DNA of 64,000 bases from Symbiodinium natans (Eukaryota; Sar; Dinophyceae; Suessiales; Symbiodiniaceae): contig CAJNDS010000946.1 in the NCBI GenBank assembly GCA_905221605.1, positions 674,077 through 738,076 on the forward strand, given 5' to 3'. The notes beneath the pieces were generated by a model that had not been told where the DNA came from, searched no databases, and saw nothing but the letters and a program-made list of their open reading frames with translations. A program made the position numbers and the translations under genes. Of the stretch, positions 11,873 through 22,332 are shown one piece after another. The first letter of the stretch is position 1, and each line of letters begins with the position of its first letter.

Positions 11873-12264
11873 GGTGAGGACCATCGTTTGTACAACCCTT
11901 GTGATTTCTAGGGGGCTTTGGACTGCGGACCCTTTTGGATCCCAAATCCCAAACCAATCCTAAACGGTAAGCTCGCCCCAAAGCCCACAACCCAAGCCCG
12001 AACAGCCCACATCCTAAACCTAAACCCTAAACCCCAACTCCTAAACCTGAAACCCCAAACACTAAAACCCAAACCCTAAGTTCCCGCAGTTCGGCGCGGA
12101 ACTACAGCTCACACGCGGTCTCGACAGCCCGGCCCTCCCAGCGGAAGCTGTGTGTGTGTGTTTTTTTTTTTTTTTTGGAGGGGGGGGCTTGTTCGTTTGG
12201 GATGCAGGGTTTGGGGTTTAGGGTTGGGAGTGTGGGGCTTAGGGGAGTTTGGGGTTTTGAGGCC

Positions 12265-12433
12265 TTGTGGTACTTTTTTTCTGCAACTTTAGATCCTTGG
12301 CCTTTTTTGGGGTTTATTGGTTTTCTTATAATAAGGCAGGTAAAATTTTAGTTTTTACCCTAAACCCTAAACCCTAAACCCTAAACCCTAAACCCTAAAC
12401 CCTAAACCCTAAACCCTTCTGAGTGTAGCCAAG
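12265..12433. mobile_element. Dispersed repeat family A, with (CCCTAAA)n inside
   Basis: Same order of blocks as 39894-40004: AACTTTAGATCCTTRGCCTT, GGTTTATTGG, AAAATTTTARTTTTTA, TTCTGAGTGTAGCCAAG. About eight CCCTAAA units (12357-12418) interrupt it between TTTTTA and CCCTTCTGAG. Confidence 0.75.
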
Positions 12434-12517
12434 TTTACACATATGCACACATTTGTGCACCGGGCGGCGGTCTCGGCCCCAAGGCTTGAAGATGCTTGCG
12501 TGGGTAGCCCCAAGTCC

Positions 12518-12652
12518 TTAAACCCTAAGCCCTAAACCCTAAACCCTAAACCCCAAACCCTAAACCCTAAACCCCAAACCCTAAACCCTAAACCCTAAAC
12601 CTTAAACCCTAAACCCCAAACCCTAACCCTAAACCCTAAACCCTAAACCCTC
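12518..12652 (+). repeat. CCCTAAA array with CCCCAAA variants
   Basis: About 18 units in which CCCCAAA appears at regular two- to three-unit intervals, a higher-order pattern. Confidence 0.92.
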
Positions 12653-12681
12653 GAAAGGGGTCAAGAGCCCTGAGCCCTAAC

Positions 12682-12808
12682 TAGGGGCCCACAGAACCAC
12701 ATAAGCATAAGGATCCTACAATCCGGGTTTTTCGGAATCCCCCTTGTAGGTGCCCTTATACCCCAATAGTAGGACCTCGAAATTTATGTGGCGTGTTGTG
12801 GACCCCTA
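12682..12808. mobile_element. MITE family B
   Basis: Imperfect terminal inverted repeats: TAGGGGCCCACAGAACCACA on the left and a reverse-complement ATTTATGTGGCG...GACCCCTA on the right. A related copy with ACATAAACATAAGGATCCTA is at 36162-36241. Confidence 0.6.
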
Positions 12809-13184
12809 TGAAACCCTATGTTCCTTAGGACCCCGACTCCTCTAGGCTGAAGTCAGGCTGCAAGCGCGCAGAGCTGCATCACCGTGCGTTCATGGGGCTC
12901 TGGTTTGTTCTGGTGCTCGTCGCCCCATACACCCTAAGACTTTAAAACCCTGAGCCCTCAACCCTAACCCTAAACCCTAAACTCCAAACCCCAAACCCGC
13001 CTCGAAAGTCCAACGACTGGAAGGACCCACTGGGCTTTGAGGGCTCATGGGTTCAGGATGCACGGGCTTAGAATGCACGGTGCACACCCTTAACTCTACG
13101 CTCTAAGCCCTAAACCCTCAACCCTCAACCCAAAACCCTAAACCTTAAACCCTAAACCCTAAACGGTTCAGAGTGGTGCTCAAG

Positions 13185-13232
13185 GTCCCGGTTGTGCCGG
13201 CATCTGCTTCCAGTGCCGTCCGAAGGGGCAGG
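13185..13232 (+). CDS. Putative exon, unknown protein
   Basis: CTCAAG|GTC acceptor, GT donor (GCAGG|GTGGGC), peptide VPVVPASASSAVRRGR. All three + frames stay open here, so the frame is uncertain. Confidence 0.4.
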
Positions 13233-13789
13233 GTGGGCGTCCCAGACGGTCCAGGTCTGCTTACGGGTCTGGGGTTTAGGGTTTACAAGGGTTTACGGTT
13301 TAGGGTTTAGGGTTTAGAGCTTAGGGCTTAGGGATTAGGGGTTAGGGCCTATAGGGCTTAGGGCTTAGGGCTTAGGGCTTAGGGCTTAGGGAAGGAGGTA
13401 CCTTGTTATATTCTCTCCCTTGACGGGTTTCGAAGGCATGTTCGAGTCCCCGATTCCCTACTAAGAACCGGAAAGTCTCCGGTTCCTGTCGCCCAGTTCT
13501 CTCAAATTCGGGCTCTTTTTGGGGGGGATTCCTCTTAACCCTTCTTATATCTAGGCTCCCCTGCAGGAACCATAGTTTGGAGAGTTTCCTGCGTCGCAGG
13601 GTTTAGGGTTTAGGGGTTAAGGTTACGGTTTAGGATGTAGGGTTTATCCCTAAACCCTATAAACCTAGAGTTTGGGGTTGCGAGTAGCAGGTAGCTCGTG
13701 GAGGTTCTTGGGGCTTTCCGGGAGTTCGCGCCATTGAGCCCTACACTGCCCGACACCCCAAACCCCATACACTTGAAACCACACTCCCG

Positions 13790-13932
13790 GGATGATCCCC
13801 TCATATTAACAGTCCGTAGTAGTTACTATAATATTGGGTGCTATAATCCCTATTCAGGACTCTTAGAATCATAATTTTGGGTGCTATATAATCCCTATTA
13901 AGGACCGTTAGAATCAGGGCGAACATCCCAAC
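13790..13932. mobile_element. MITE family D, diverged copy
   Basis: GGGATGATCCCC...AACAGTCC at the left and CGAACATCCCAA at the right. The core block ATAATCCCTATTMAGGAC occurs twice. Confidence 0.55.
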
Positions 13933-14046
13933 CAAAATCCTTAAAGCCCGAATCCCCAAGAACGGTTTTCCAGCCTTGCGGCTGTGGCTCATGACGCCCA
14001 GACGGTTTAGGGTTTAGGGTTTAGGGTTTAGGGTTTAGGGTTTAAG

Positions 14047-14092
14047 GTGTGCGTGGGTTCGTCTTCTACGTGGAGTACAACGCCGAGAGCCG
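14047..14092 (+). CDS. Putative exon, unknown protein
   Basis: TTTAAG|G acceptor at the end of a TTTAGGG array; peptide GFVFYVEYNAESR. The frame stays open to 14167, so the 3' limit is uncertain. The upstream repeat has the opposite orientation to the usual one. Confidence 0.4.
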
Positions 14093-14573
14093 CGCCCATA
14101 GCACATCTGCACCAAAGCCAACGAGCCCCCTCTCCTTTGTCATAGTTGGGGACCATGTCACATTTTAAAGGGTACTTGGGTACTTAACCCCAATAAGGAA
14201 TATATATATATATATATATATATTTAAAGTTTTAATATTGTCCCAACCATGAAGTAGTCTCAGAGAAGTTGAGTCGTAGGTGATAGCAAGGCAGGCAGGT
14301 GACGACGGCGCCCTTCTGACGCCATCTCTCCGCTTTCCAGGATGCCGAGTAGCACACTCATACTCGTCTACCCCTTGTACACTTATACTCTCTTTGGGTT
14401 AGGATCCCTGATGCTGCCTATTCGAAGGTTGCTGGGCAACCTGGGTATTTCCCAAATATTCAGGGGCCCCCGTATAGCGCGCAAATATCGTCATCCTTGC
14501 TCTGAGAACCCCCAAAAAAGGCAAAACACCCGCCGAGCTTTCTTTGGGGCGAGCATCGCCCCTCTGTGGTGCT

Positions 14574-14715
14574 TTACTGTAACTTTAGACCCTTAGCCTT
14601 TTTGGGGTTTAGGGTTTAGGGTTTAGGGTTTATAGAAATTGTAAAGGGGTCATTGGGCTTCTTAATATAGCAGCTAACAGTCCAATTTTGTACTACCCTC
14701 CTATGTGCAGCCAAG
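14574..14715. mobile_element. Dispersed repeat family A, with (TTTAGGG)n inside
   Basis: AACTTTAGACCCTTAGCC aligns with the other copies. Three extra TTTAGGG units sit at 14604-14630, where the intact copy reads GGGTTTATTGGG. The right end ATGTGCAGCCAAG matches loosely. Confidence 0.65.
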
Positions 14716-14727
14716 CGCCCACACCAG

Positions 14728-14780
14728 GCGAAGAAGAGACTGGGCGCCTCGTTCTCGGCAAGTTCCATGCCGGAGTCCCA
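14728..14780 (+). CDS. Putative exon, unknown protein
   Basis: CACCAG|GC acceptor, GT donor (GTCCCA|GTCATC), peptide EEETGRLVLGKFHAGVP. It lies just after a family A element, with CCCTAAA-type repeats downstream. Confidence 0.45.
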
Positions 14781-15599
14781 GTCATCCCCTAAGCCCCAGA
14801 CCCCTAAACCTAAAACCCAACACCCCTAAACCCTAAACCCCAAACCCTAAACCCTAAGTAAGCCCTAAACCCTAAACCCTAAGACCCTAAACCCGAAATT
14901 CAACCCTAGACCTCGGCTACTTCCTGCATGCACCATGTCTGGAGAGGGTGGCAGTGCCGGCCAAGCCCTGCAACTTAAACCCTGAAGCCTCCAACCCCAT
15001 GAGCTTCTACCCACTTAAACCCTAAACCCTAAACCCTAGGCCCTAGGCCCTAAACCCTAAACCCTAAACCCTAAACCCTAAAGCCTAAAGCCTAAACCCT
15101 AACCCTAAATGGCGCCTCGGAAGGTTCAGGGCGGAGGGTTCAGGGGAACCAACACTATGAATTCAGGGTTCCCTCTTGCGACACATGCACTCACTTGGTG
15201 CAGGGTGCGGTTTGGGGTTTAGGGTTGAGGGTTTAGGGTTTTAGGGTTTAGGGGCTTAGGTGTTCAGGGGTTTAGGGTTTTGGAAAGGTGCCCCCCTTTC
15301 TGGCATGGGGCAGCCGTACGTTGGGGGCGGGGGGGGGGGAAGCCTAAGGTGTCTTTTTGCCTTTACATAGGGTTTCAGGTGTTGTCGTCGATTCGTGTCC
15401 ATTCACTGTTGCTTGCTACATTATACCATGGCGTTCATTGCTGGCACTGTCTGAACGAGTAGGGGTGAGCGGGTGTGTCAGCCCTAGACAACACTAGACC
15501 CTAGACGCTAAACCCTAATCCCTATATAAACCCAAAACCCTAGCCCTAAACCCTAGCCCTAAACCCTAAACCCTAAACCCAGACGAGCTCAAGTCGCAG

Positions 15600-15718
15600 G
15601 CCCATGCAACCAAGAACGACATGCCCGAGACTGTGAAGGTGGTCCGGGACGAGGCATCCTGCGATCCCGGGGCTGTCCTGTCCTTGTTCTGGGGCACTTC
15701 TTTGAGCAGCTTCATGGG
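15600..15718 (+). CDS. Putative exon, unknown protein, longest island frame
   Basis: GTCGCAG|GCC acceptor after CCCTAAA repeats. About 39 codons beginning AHATKNDMPETVKVVRDEAS and ending at a GT donor inside the TTTAGGG array (ATGGG|GTTTAG). The minus strand is also open across the same bases, so strand rests on the AG|G and donor positions. Confidence 0.5.
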
Positions 15719-15770
15719 GTTTAGGGTTTAGGGTTTAGGGTTTAGGGTTTAGGGTTTAGGGTTTAGGGAA

Positions 15771-15912
15771 GTTACATGGTCCCTTAACATGGTCCCTAAC
15801 CTCCTCTAAAGGGATCTGATGTATGGGCCCTTGATTTGTACAGGGCATATAAGGGGTAGATAAGGGATACACTTTCTTAAGGGCCCATACTAAGGGACCA
15901 TGTCGCTACCCT
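15771..15912. mobile_element. MITE family F
   Basis: GTTACATGGTCCCTTA at the left and TAAGGGACCATGTCGCTAC at the right are complementary. GGGCCC-centred blocks lie inside. It directly follows a TTTAGGG array. Confidence 0.75.
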
Positions 15913-16254
15913 TAGATACAGGCTCCCCACTCACCCTGACCACCAGCTACCTAAACTTATCCCCGAAACCCAACACCCCAGCTGGGGCCTGTTTTGAGAT
16001 TTAGGGCTTAGGGATTTTAAGGGTTGCTTGGGCCTTATGCTGGGTAAGGGTGAAGGTTGTCTCGGATTCCGAAATTCAGCAGTGGGGGGAAGGGGAGGGG
16101 AACCTTGATCGTATACCCTGCGCCCGAACCCTCAAGCCTATAGTTTGGAGTATAACCCCACATAGACGGTACAAACCCTAAACAAGACCTGAAGGACCTT
16201 TAGGGTTTAGGGTTTAGGGTTTAGGGAAAAACCCTAAAGCCCCAAGACGGGAAG

Positions 16255-16310
16255 GTCGATGTGGCCGACGGCTGGCATTCCTTCCGCGCACTGGGGCTCA
16301 GATGCTCTGA
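16255..16310 (+). CDS. Putative exon, unknown protein
   Basis: GGGAAG|GTC acceptor, peptide VDVADGWHSFRALGLRCSDD; the 3' end is uncertain. CCCTTAA-type repeats follow. Confidence 0.4.
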
Positions 16311-16726
16311 TGATCACCCTAAACCCTTAACCCTTAACCCTTAACCCTCAACCCTCAAACCCTAAACCCTACGTAAACCCTTAAACCCTAAGCCCTAAGC
16401 CAGTTTAGGCGCGGAATTTCAGGGGCAGTTTCGGCTTCCAGGGCCCTTAAGCCCCTCAAATGCCCCTCACAGGTCCTCGGGGCTGCTTCAGAAAAGGACA
16501 CCCTTAAAATGGGAACCAAGCTCTAGCACTTTGCTACGAGGCACTTTGCGTGGACTTCGGTTCTTAGAAAGAATATTTGGGGGGCTCCAGGGTTTGGAGG
16601 GCTTCAAGAAGGCTAGGGGTGGTGTTTCCATGCAGAGGAAGAGGGAGGGCTGTTCAGGGTTGTTTAGGGTTGTTTAGAGTTGTTTAGGGTTGTTTAGGGC
16701 TGTTTAGGGTTTGGGTTTAGGAGTTG

Positions 16727-16855
16727 GGGTTTAGGGTTTAGGGTTTAGGGTTTAGGGTTTAGGGTTTAGGGTTTAGGGTTTAGGGTTTAGGGTTTAGGGT
16801 TTCGGGTTTAGGGTTTAGGGTTTAGGGTTTAGGGTTTAGGGTTTAGGGTTTAGGG
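16727..16855 (+). repeat. TTTAGGG array, about 18 units
   Basis: One TTTCGGG variant. It lies upstream of the putative exon at 16891, which is followed by CCCTAAA units. This is the reverse of the usual arrangement. Confidence 0.95.
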
Positions 16856-16890
16856 GTTCGGGTTTAGTGTTGATTGCCATGGCAGGCCAG

Positions 16891-16956
16891 GGTCTTCAAT
16901 GGCAGCCTCCTGCTCTTCTACGACTACGAGCTCGCGCCGCCGACCCCGTTGCCTAA
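16891..16956 (+). CDS. Putative exon, unknown protein
   Basis: GGCCAG|G acceptor, GT donor (CCTAA|GTGCCG), peptide VFNGSLLLFYDYELAPPTPL. Here TTTAGGG lies upstream and CCCTAAA downstream, the opposite of the usual order. Confidence 0.5.
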   Translation, partial: GLQWQPPALLRLRARAADPVA

Positions 16957-16974
16957 GTGCCGGGAGTGGCTGCC

Positions 16975-17136
16975 TAAACCCTAAACCCCAAACCCTAAAC
17001 CCTAAACCCTGAACCCTGAACCCCAAGCCCTAAACCCTAAACCCTGAACCCTGAACCCCAAGCCCTAAACCCTAAAGCCTAAACCGTAAACCCTAAACCC
17101 TAAGCCCTAAGCCCCAAAGCCTAGACCCTAAACCGC
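16975..17136 (+). repeat. CCCTAAA array with duplicated variant block
   Basis: A CTAAACCCTGAACCCTGAAC-type block of variants occurs twice within the array, which indicates block duplication. Confidence 0.9.
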
Positions 17137-17769
17137 TTGTGGATGTTAAGCCCTACAAGAGCCCCTAAGACTTGTAATCCTAGAAGCCCTCAAGGCCCTC
17201 AAAACCATCTAAACCCTCCAGTCCATATAAAGCCTGAACGCCCTACAAACCCTTAAAACCCTAAACCGGGCGCTTTTGAAGTCTCTGAGTTGCCCCGTAA
17301 GACCCAATTGTTTGGTTGTTGCACGGATTTTACCCAGGACTCTCATCTAACCTTTTTGGGGTTCAGGGTTTTGGGTTTAGGGTTAGGCTGATCTCCAAAG
17401 GCTCTGACGCCCTAATTCCCCGGAATCCTGAAACCCTCGATCGCCAAACCTTGAACTGGATTTGCAGTGCGTGTTTGCGACGGCGGTTTAGGGTTTATAA
17501 GGTTCGAACCTGCGCGTTTTGAGCTTGTCCTCGTTTGGGATTGAGGGAGGTTTCAAGAGGTGAGGGTTTAGAAGCTTAATGAGTTTGCCTGGTGAGAAGT
17601 ATATTGAAATGCAGAGTTTTTCGCTTGCAGCAAACCTTACACCCCTGTGTCTGCTTTCTTAGAGTTTACAGGGTAGGGTTTAGGGTTTCGGGTTTACGAT
17701 TTAGGGTTGAGGGTTAAGGGTTGAGGGTTTAGGGTAAGGGTTTAGGGTTTAGGGTTTAGGGGTTTAGTG

Positions 17770-18251
17770 GTTTAAGGGGTTTAAGGGGTTTAAGGGGTTT
17801 AAGGGGTTTAAGGGGTTTAAGGGGTTTAAGGGGTTTAAGGGGTTTAAGGGGTTTAAGGGGTTTAAGGGGTTTAAGGGGTTTAAGGGGTTTAAGGGGTTTA
17901 AGGGGTTAAGGGGTTTAAGGGGTTTAAGGGGTTTAAGGGGTTTAAGGGGTTTAAGGGGTTTAAGGGGTTTAAGGGGTTTAAGGGGTTTAAGGGGTTTAAG
18001 GGCTTTAAGGGCTTTAAGGGGTTTAAGGGGTTTAAGGGGTTTAAGGGGTTTAAGGGGTTTAAGGGGTTTAAGGGGTTTAAGGGGTTTAAGGGGTTTAAGG
18101 GGTTTAAGGGGTTTAAGGGGTTTAAGGGGTTTAAGGGGTTTAAGGGGTTTAAGGGTTTTAAGGGGTTTAAGGGGTTTAAGGGGTTTAAGGGGTTTAAGGG
18201 GTTTAAGGGGTTTAAGGGGTTTAAGGGGTTTAAGGGGTTTAAGGGGTTTAG
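17770..18251 (+). repeat. TTTAAGGGG minisatellite, about 50 copies
   Basis: Nearly pure 9-bp units, with single variants near 17905, 18000 and 18150. It differs from TTTAGGG by an added A and G, and it is joined on both sides to ordinary TTTAGGG units. It is the longest uniform repeat in the window. Confidence 0.95.
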
Positions 18252-18294
18252 GGTGGGCTCAGGGGTCTCAATGTTCCCATCCTGGGCGTGGCAG

Positions 18295-18309
18295 GTGGAC
18301 TATGTGCAG
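18295..18309 (+). CDS. Possible micro-exon after the TTTAAGGGG minisatellite
   Basis: GTGGCAG|GTG acceptor, peptide VDYVQ, GC donor. The upstream frame VPILGVAGGLCAGSSGDD through the same bases is an alternative. Low certainty. Confidence 0.25.
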
Positions 18310-18639
18310 GCAGCTCGGGGGACGACTCAACCCTAAACCCTAAACTCCTACCTCCGAACCCCCTAAACGCATCCTCGCTGTGACAATGGAGTTGATCCGG
18401 ACTGAAGTTTCACAGTTCTGTGTGCCTTATTTAGCCCGATCAAACCCATGGTTTTCGTAAGTGTTTTGCCCGCAAAAATACGAGAGTCCTCATAATCGGA
18501 ACCCCCAAACCCAAAAAGGGATCCCTGATTTTCGGCAAACTGTTGTAGGGCTTTTGGGCTGAGACTGCACATGCCCTGCATGCTTTGGGTGTTTTGGGAT
18601 TAGGTGGGGCTACTGTAGGGTCTTGCGTTTAGGGTTTAG

Positions 18640-19255
18640 GGGTACAAGTAATGAGTCCAACTGCCACTCTCTGCGACACGCTGCATGGCACGAAGCATTG
18701 CCAGAATGTGCCTGAAAAGTCCTTTCGGCTTTGCAGGGGGCCTTACAAAAAGTCCCCAGCAAGATTGGCCGTTCATTCAGAGCGAGCCAAGTGCGCGGGG
18801 CCAAAGCCCATTTTAGTGTACCCGTGAACCTGGGTGCCAGAGACATCAGCAGCCTAGACAGGAACCCTGAACACTGTACCCCAGAGGACCAGAGAATAAA
18901 TCCCCGCGCATTTCTACCCCTAGTTTCGGAAACCCATATGCGAAGCGGGTGCCGGGGAGCAGGGCGCCTCGCCAGAGCCTTGCGATGAAGCGCAGCCAGT
19001 GAAGCGGGGGTTTGGTCGCAGTCGGCCTACCTCGGAGAGTCCAAGCCGGGCCACTGAACCCAAACGCCCGCTTCACGTGCTGCTCATCGCCAGGTTCTGG
19101 TGAACCACCCTGCTGCCCCGGCAGATGCCGATTTGGGCTAGGCCTGCTTCTGCCGTTGACTGCCGCACCTCAGCGGAGCATGGGATACGTGCTTGGTGGG
19201 CAGCTCTTCGGGGCCCGGTCCGAGTCAGGAGAAACGAAAGGAGCTTGATATACCC
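18640..19255. other. 600-bp unique stretch, no gene recognised
   Basis: GC-rich, free of telomere repeats, with overlapping open frames of 60-85 codons on both strands. None resembles a known domain and none has the repeat-flanked exon layout. Confidence 0.35.
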
Positions 19256-19409
19256 TAAACCCAAAACCCTGAAGCCTACCTAAACCCAAAACCCTAAATT
19301 TCGGGGGTTGTCGATGGAAAGTTAGGTTCCCATTCGTAACGGCCCTGGGACCGTGCAAGGGTCAGGGTTTAGGGTCATACCCCTAAACCCCTCAACCCTC
19401 ATTCCTAGG

Positions 19410-19705
19410 CAAGAATCCCACTTTGAGACCGTAACCACCATTGACCCGAAAAATTGGAACCCACCCTCGGGACCCCAACATCAGGTTCGCCAGCTATAAT
19501 CTCATGATCCTGAACTTGACCTCTTAGATTCACGTGTAAACTTAAGACTTCTTAAGACCCCAATTATAGGTTCATTTCAGGCTCATCATGAAAGATTCCA
19601 CACACTTTGAGACATAACCACTAAGAGCCCGAAGGAAGAAGATAACACCTTGGAATCGCCGGGGCAGTTATAACCTCTTCATCTGAGGGAACCTGTCCTA
19701 GAGAC
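19410..19705 (+). repeat. Diverged tandem duplication, period about 184 bp
   Basis: CACTTTGAGACCGTAACCAC at 19421 and CACTTTGAGACATAACCACT at 19605 begin similar blocks containing CCCGAA and AGYTATAAYCTCWTSATC. No exon seen; function unknown. Confidence 0.6.
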
Positions 19706-20015
19706 CTTAATGTTGCCTTATTCCCTGGGCCTAGAATGAACATGTATTCCTCTTCCAGAATCCTTTCACTTGAAGTGGGCCTTTCAGTAAACCCTTAAAC
19801 CCTAGGATGCCCAGTAGTGCCCCTATTCTCTTTTTTGGGGGCTCTAGCTTCCCCTATAAACCCCTTTAAGCCAAAAAAAGGGCACCCTTTTTAATCCTAG
19901 GTTACTGGGCAACCTAGAACCCTAAACCGTAGTCTTTTTTTCAAAGCCTCACCTCACTTCCCAGCCCCCCTAAACCCTAAACCCTAAACCCTAAACCCTA
20001 AACCCTTCCGTGCAG

Positions 20016-20058
20016 GCCAATCCAGATGAGGCTCGGAGAGCCTACACTTTGGTTTCAA
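20016..20058 (+). CDS. Putative exon, unknown protein
   Basis: GTGCAG|GCC acceptor about 10 nt after CCCTAAA units, GT donor (TTTCAA|GTACCC), peptide ANPDEARRAYTLVS. A family D MITE begins 18 nt past the donor. Confidence 0.55.
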
Positions 20059-20076
20059 GTACCCTAAAGCCTGAAC

Positions 20077-20242
20077 TTGGGATGTTCCCCTTATGCTATA
20101 CAAAAAGAGTAGGGTTTAGGGTTTAGGGTTTAGGGTTTAGGGTTTAGGGTTTAGGGTTTAGGGTCCCCCTCAGACTAACAGGCCCTAATTGGGATGATAG
20201 TAGGGGGTACTACACTGTTCGTAATAAGGGGGAACATCCCAA
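20077..20242. mobile_element. MITE family D, with (TTTAGGG)n inside
   Basis: Ends TTGGGATGTTCCCCTTA and TAAGGGGGAACATCCCAA are reverse complements. The core GGGATGATAGTAGGGGGTAC is shared with the other copies. About seven TTTAGGG units lie in the left half. Confidence 0.82.
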
Positions 20243-20790
20243 GCCTAAACCCTCAACCTCTAAGGGTGCTTGGAGGCGTGATTCTGACGTCGGGCTTTAG
20301 GCTTGGAGGATAAAAGTTCCTGGGGTTCTGGAGAGGGTATGGAATGTGCTTACCTAGCCAATAATTGAACTTGATTTTTTGGGGGTTTCCTTCTATAACA
20401 TCGTGGGAACAATAGAGTTTGACCTTTTTGATTCCTTGGTTGTGGGAGATGCAAGCGTCTGGCTGTGCGAAGTTCCTTCACGCGTAGGTTTAACCTCCTT
20501 TTTTTTCGCTGGGGGTCTGCTCTCTCGAGGCATGTGTACGTGCAGCTTGGATAACCTGACTGGGTAGGTATGCCGCAACCTTTTGGTTGTATAGTATCCT
20601 ACTATATATGTAAAAGGTTAACCTTTTTTGGGCTAGGGTATTCAGCCCCAAGGATAAAGCGTACGGAACATGACTTTGACGTCACTCGTTAGGGTTCGGC
20701 CGGGTTTAGGGCTTCGGGCTTTAGGGTTTGACCCCTAAACCCTAAACTGCATGGTCAGGGCCCCCAAAATTCAGATAGTTCCCCGCGCAG

Positions 20791-20837
20791 GCTTAAAGTC
20801 GTGTGGCCTGGGCGTTTGTGGGAACCGCAACTGCAAG
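20791..20837 (+). CDS. Putative exon, Cys-rich, chains in phase to the next
   Basis: GCGCAG|GC acceptor and canonical GTGAGG donor. Peptide LKSCGLGVCGNRNCK with a CxxxxCxxxxxC pattern. It ends in phase 0, which fits the exon at 21361. Confidence 0.6.
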
Positions 20838-20869
20838 GTGAGGGTCTAGAGGGCTTATGCCTAAGGGAA

Positions 20870-21023
20870 CTTACATAGCCCTTAGTTACCCTTTTTTAGC
20901 TATGGTCCCCTTACCTTCTTTGAAGAGTTCTGAAGGGCCCGGGGTGTTATAAGGCATGTAAGTGGATAGGTGGCATATTATCCCCAACTAAAGGCCCAAA
21001 TGAAGGGACAATGTGACTACCCT
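20870..21023. mobile_element. MITE family F, second copy
   Basis: Shares GGTCCCCTTACCTTCTTTGA and a GGGACAATGTGACTACCCT right end. A family D copy lies 23 bp further on. Confidence 0.68.
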
Positions 21024-21045
21024 AGTTAATGACAAAGGTTCTAAC

Positions 21046-21146
21046 TTGGGATGTTCCCCCTAATACTGACAGTCCTGAATAGGGATGAGAGTACCCCCTA
21101 CTAGAACCCCTATCAAGGACTGTCAGTATAAGGGGGAACATCCCAA
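21046..21146. mobile_element. MITE family D, compact copy
   Basis: 101 bp: TTGGGATGTTCCCCCTAATA and its complement at the right end, plus inner inverted blocks CTGACAGTCCT/AGGACTGTCAG. It could fold along its whole length. It has no telomere array. Confidence 0.88.
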
Positions 21147-21152
21147 CCTCTA

Positions 21153-21302
21153 GCCCTAAACCCGAAACCCTAAACCCTAAACCCGAAGCCCTAAACCCTA
21201 AACCCTAAACCCTAAACCCTAAACCCTAAACCCTAAACCCTAAACCCTAAACCCTAAACCCTAAACCCTAAACCCTAAACCCTAAACCCTAAACCCTAAA
21301 CG
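21153..21302 (+). repeat. CCCTAAA array, about 20 units
   Basis: Starts with CCCGAAA variants, then pure units. It lies between two copies of the ACATCCCAA end of MITE family D. Confidence 0.95.
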
Positions 21303-21360
21303 AACATCCCAAGTTCCAACCCTCAACGAGAGTTTCACGTCTCTTCGTGCGTGTCTCAAG

Positions 21361-21420
21361 GAGGTGGCGCGGCGCGGCTTCTGTGGCATCTGGAGCCACG
21401 ACATGCCGGGCCTTCGTGCG
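21361..21420 (+). CDS. Putative exon, follows the Cys-rich exon in phase
   Basis: TCTCAAG|GAG acceptor; the donor is the first GT of a TTTAGGG array. Exactly 20 codons, EVARRGFCGIWSHDMPGLRA. With 20791-20837 it gives one open Cys-containing stretch; family not recognised. Confidence 0.6.
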
Positions 21421-21506
21421 GTTTAGGGTTTAGGGTTTAGGGTTTAGGGTTTAGGGTTTAGGGTTTAGGGTTTAGGGTTTAGGGTTTAGGGTTTAGGGTT
21501 TAGGGT

Positions 21507-21566
<60 letters not shown>

Positions 21567-21630
21567 GGCTAGGGTTTAGGGTTTGGGGTTTAGGGTTCAG
21601 GGTACAGGGTTTAGGGTTTAGGGTTCAGGG
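21421..21630 (+). repeat. TTTAGGG array passing into GTTGAGG array
   Basis: About 12 TTTAGGG units, then about 9 TTGAGGG units, then mixed units. The first GT serves as the donor of the exon ending at 21420. Confidence 0.95.
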
Positions 21631-22263
21631 TTGAAGGCGCAGAGTATTTTCTAGCTTTCGCTAGTGAGGCAGCTCGTCCGCCCATTGGCTCCCTCGGAAC
21701 ATACACATTTTTCTCTTCAGAGCCCTCCTTCTGCTCAACGCCCCAACCTTCCTCCCAGGAGCCCTAGAATTTCAGAGGCCCCAAAACGGCCCCAAAGCAG
21801 AGAACCCTACCCTCAGCCGAAAACCCCTAAAGAGCAAGAGGCATTCTAAACGGGAGCCCGCAACTCGAAGAGGAGCCTTGTAAGAAGGAGGACCCAGAAC
21901 GGAGCCTCATCGTGGAGCCCGGGAAAAGGAACCTTGAACAAGAACCTAACCCTAAACCCTAAGACCCGAAACCCGGAATTTCCCTCCTTTAGATTGAGGG
22001 GCCTGCGCAGGGAGGGTGTGCGGAATCCCCTCATAAACAACATTCTACAGCGGCAGGGAAGCGCCTGAAGGCCCCTGCAAGGTGACTTTGGGGGATTTAG
22101 ATCCTACGAGTAAGCCCTAGACCCTAAGCCCTAAGCCCTAAACCCTAAGCCCTAAGCCCTAGGCCCTAAGCCGTAAGCCCTGAAGCCCTGAAGCCCTGAA
22201 GCCCTAAACCCTAAACCCTAAGCCCGAAGCCCTAGGCCCTAAGCTCTGAACCCTGCTCCGGAG

Positions 22264-22332
22264 GGAAGTCCAGCTGAAGAACGTCATCATCCGTAGCCTG
22301 GAAGCCTCTTCGACACGTTTCCACCCAGGGAA
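22264..22332 (+). CDS. Putative exon, unknown protein
   Basis: CCGGAG|G acceptor after CCCTAAG/CCCTAAA repeats, peptide EVQLKNVIIRSLEASSTRFH, probable GC donor (GGGAA|GCTCTA). Confidence 0.5.

Noticed and set aside
16891-16956. Minus-strand gene for islands with TTTAGGG upstream
   Set aside because: The flank order is symmetric under reversal, so it gives no strand information. AG|G signals favour the + strand.
17495-17520. tRNA gene suggested by GGTTCGAACC
   Set aside because: No matching A box or cloverleaf could be built around it.
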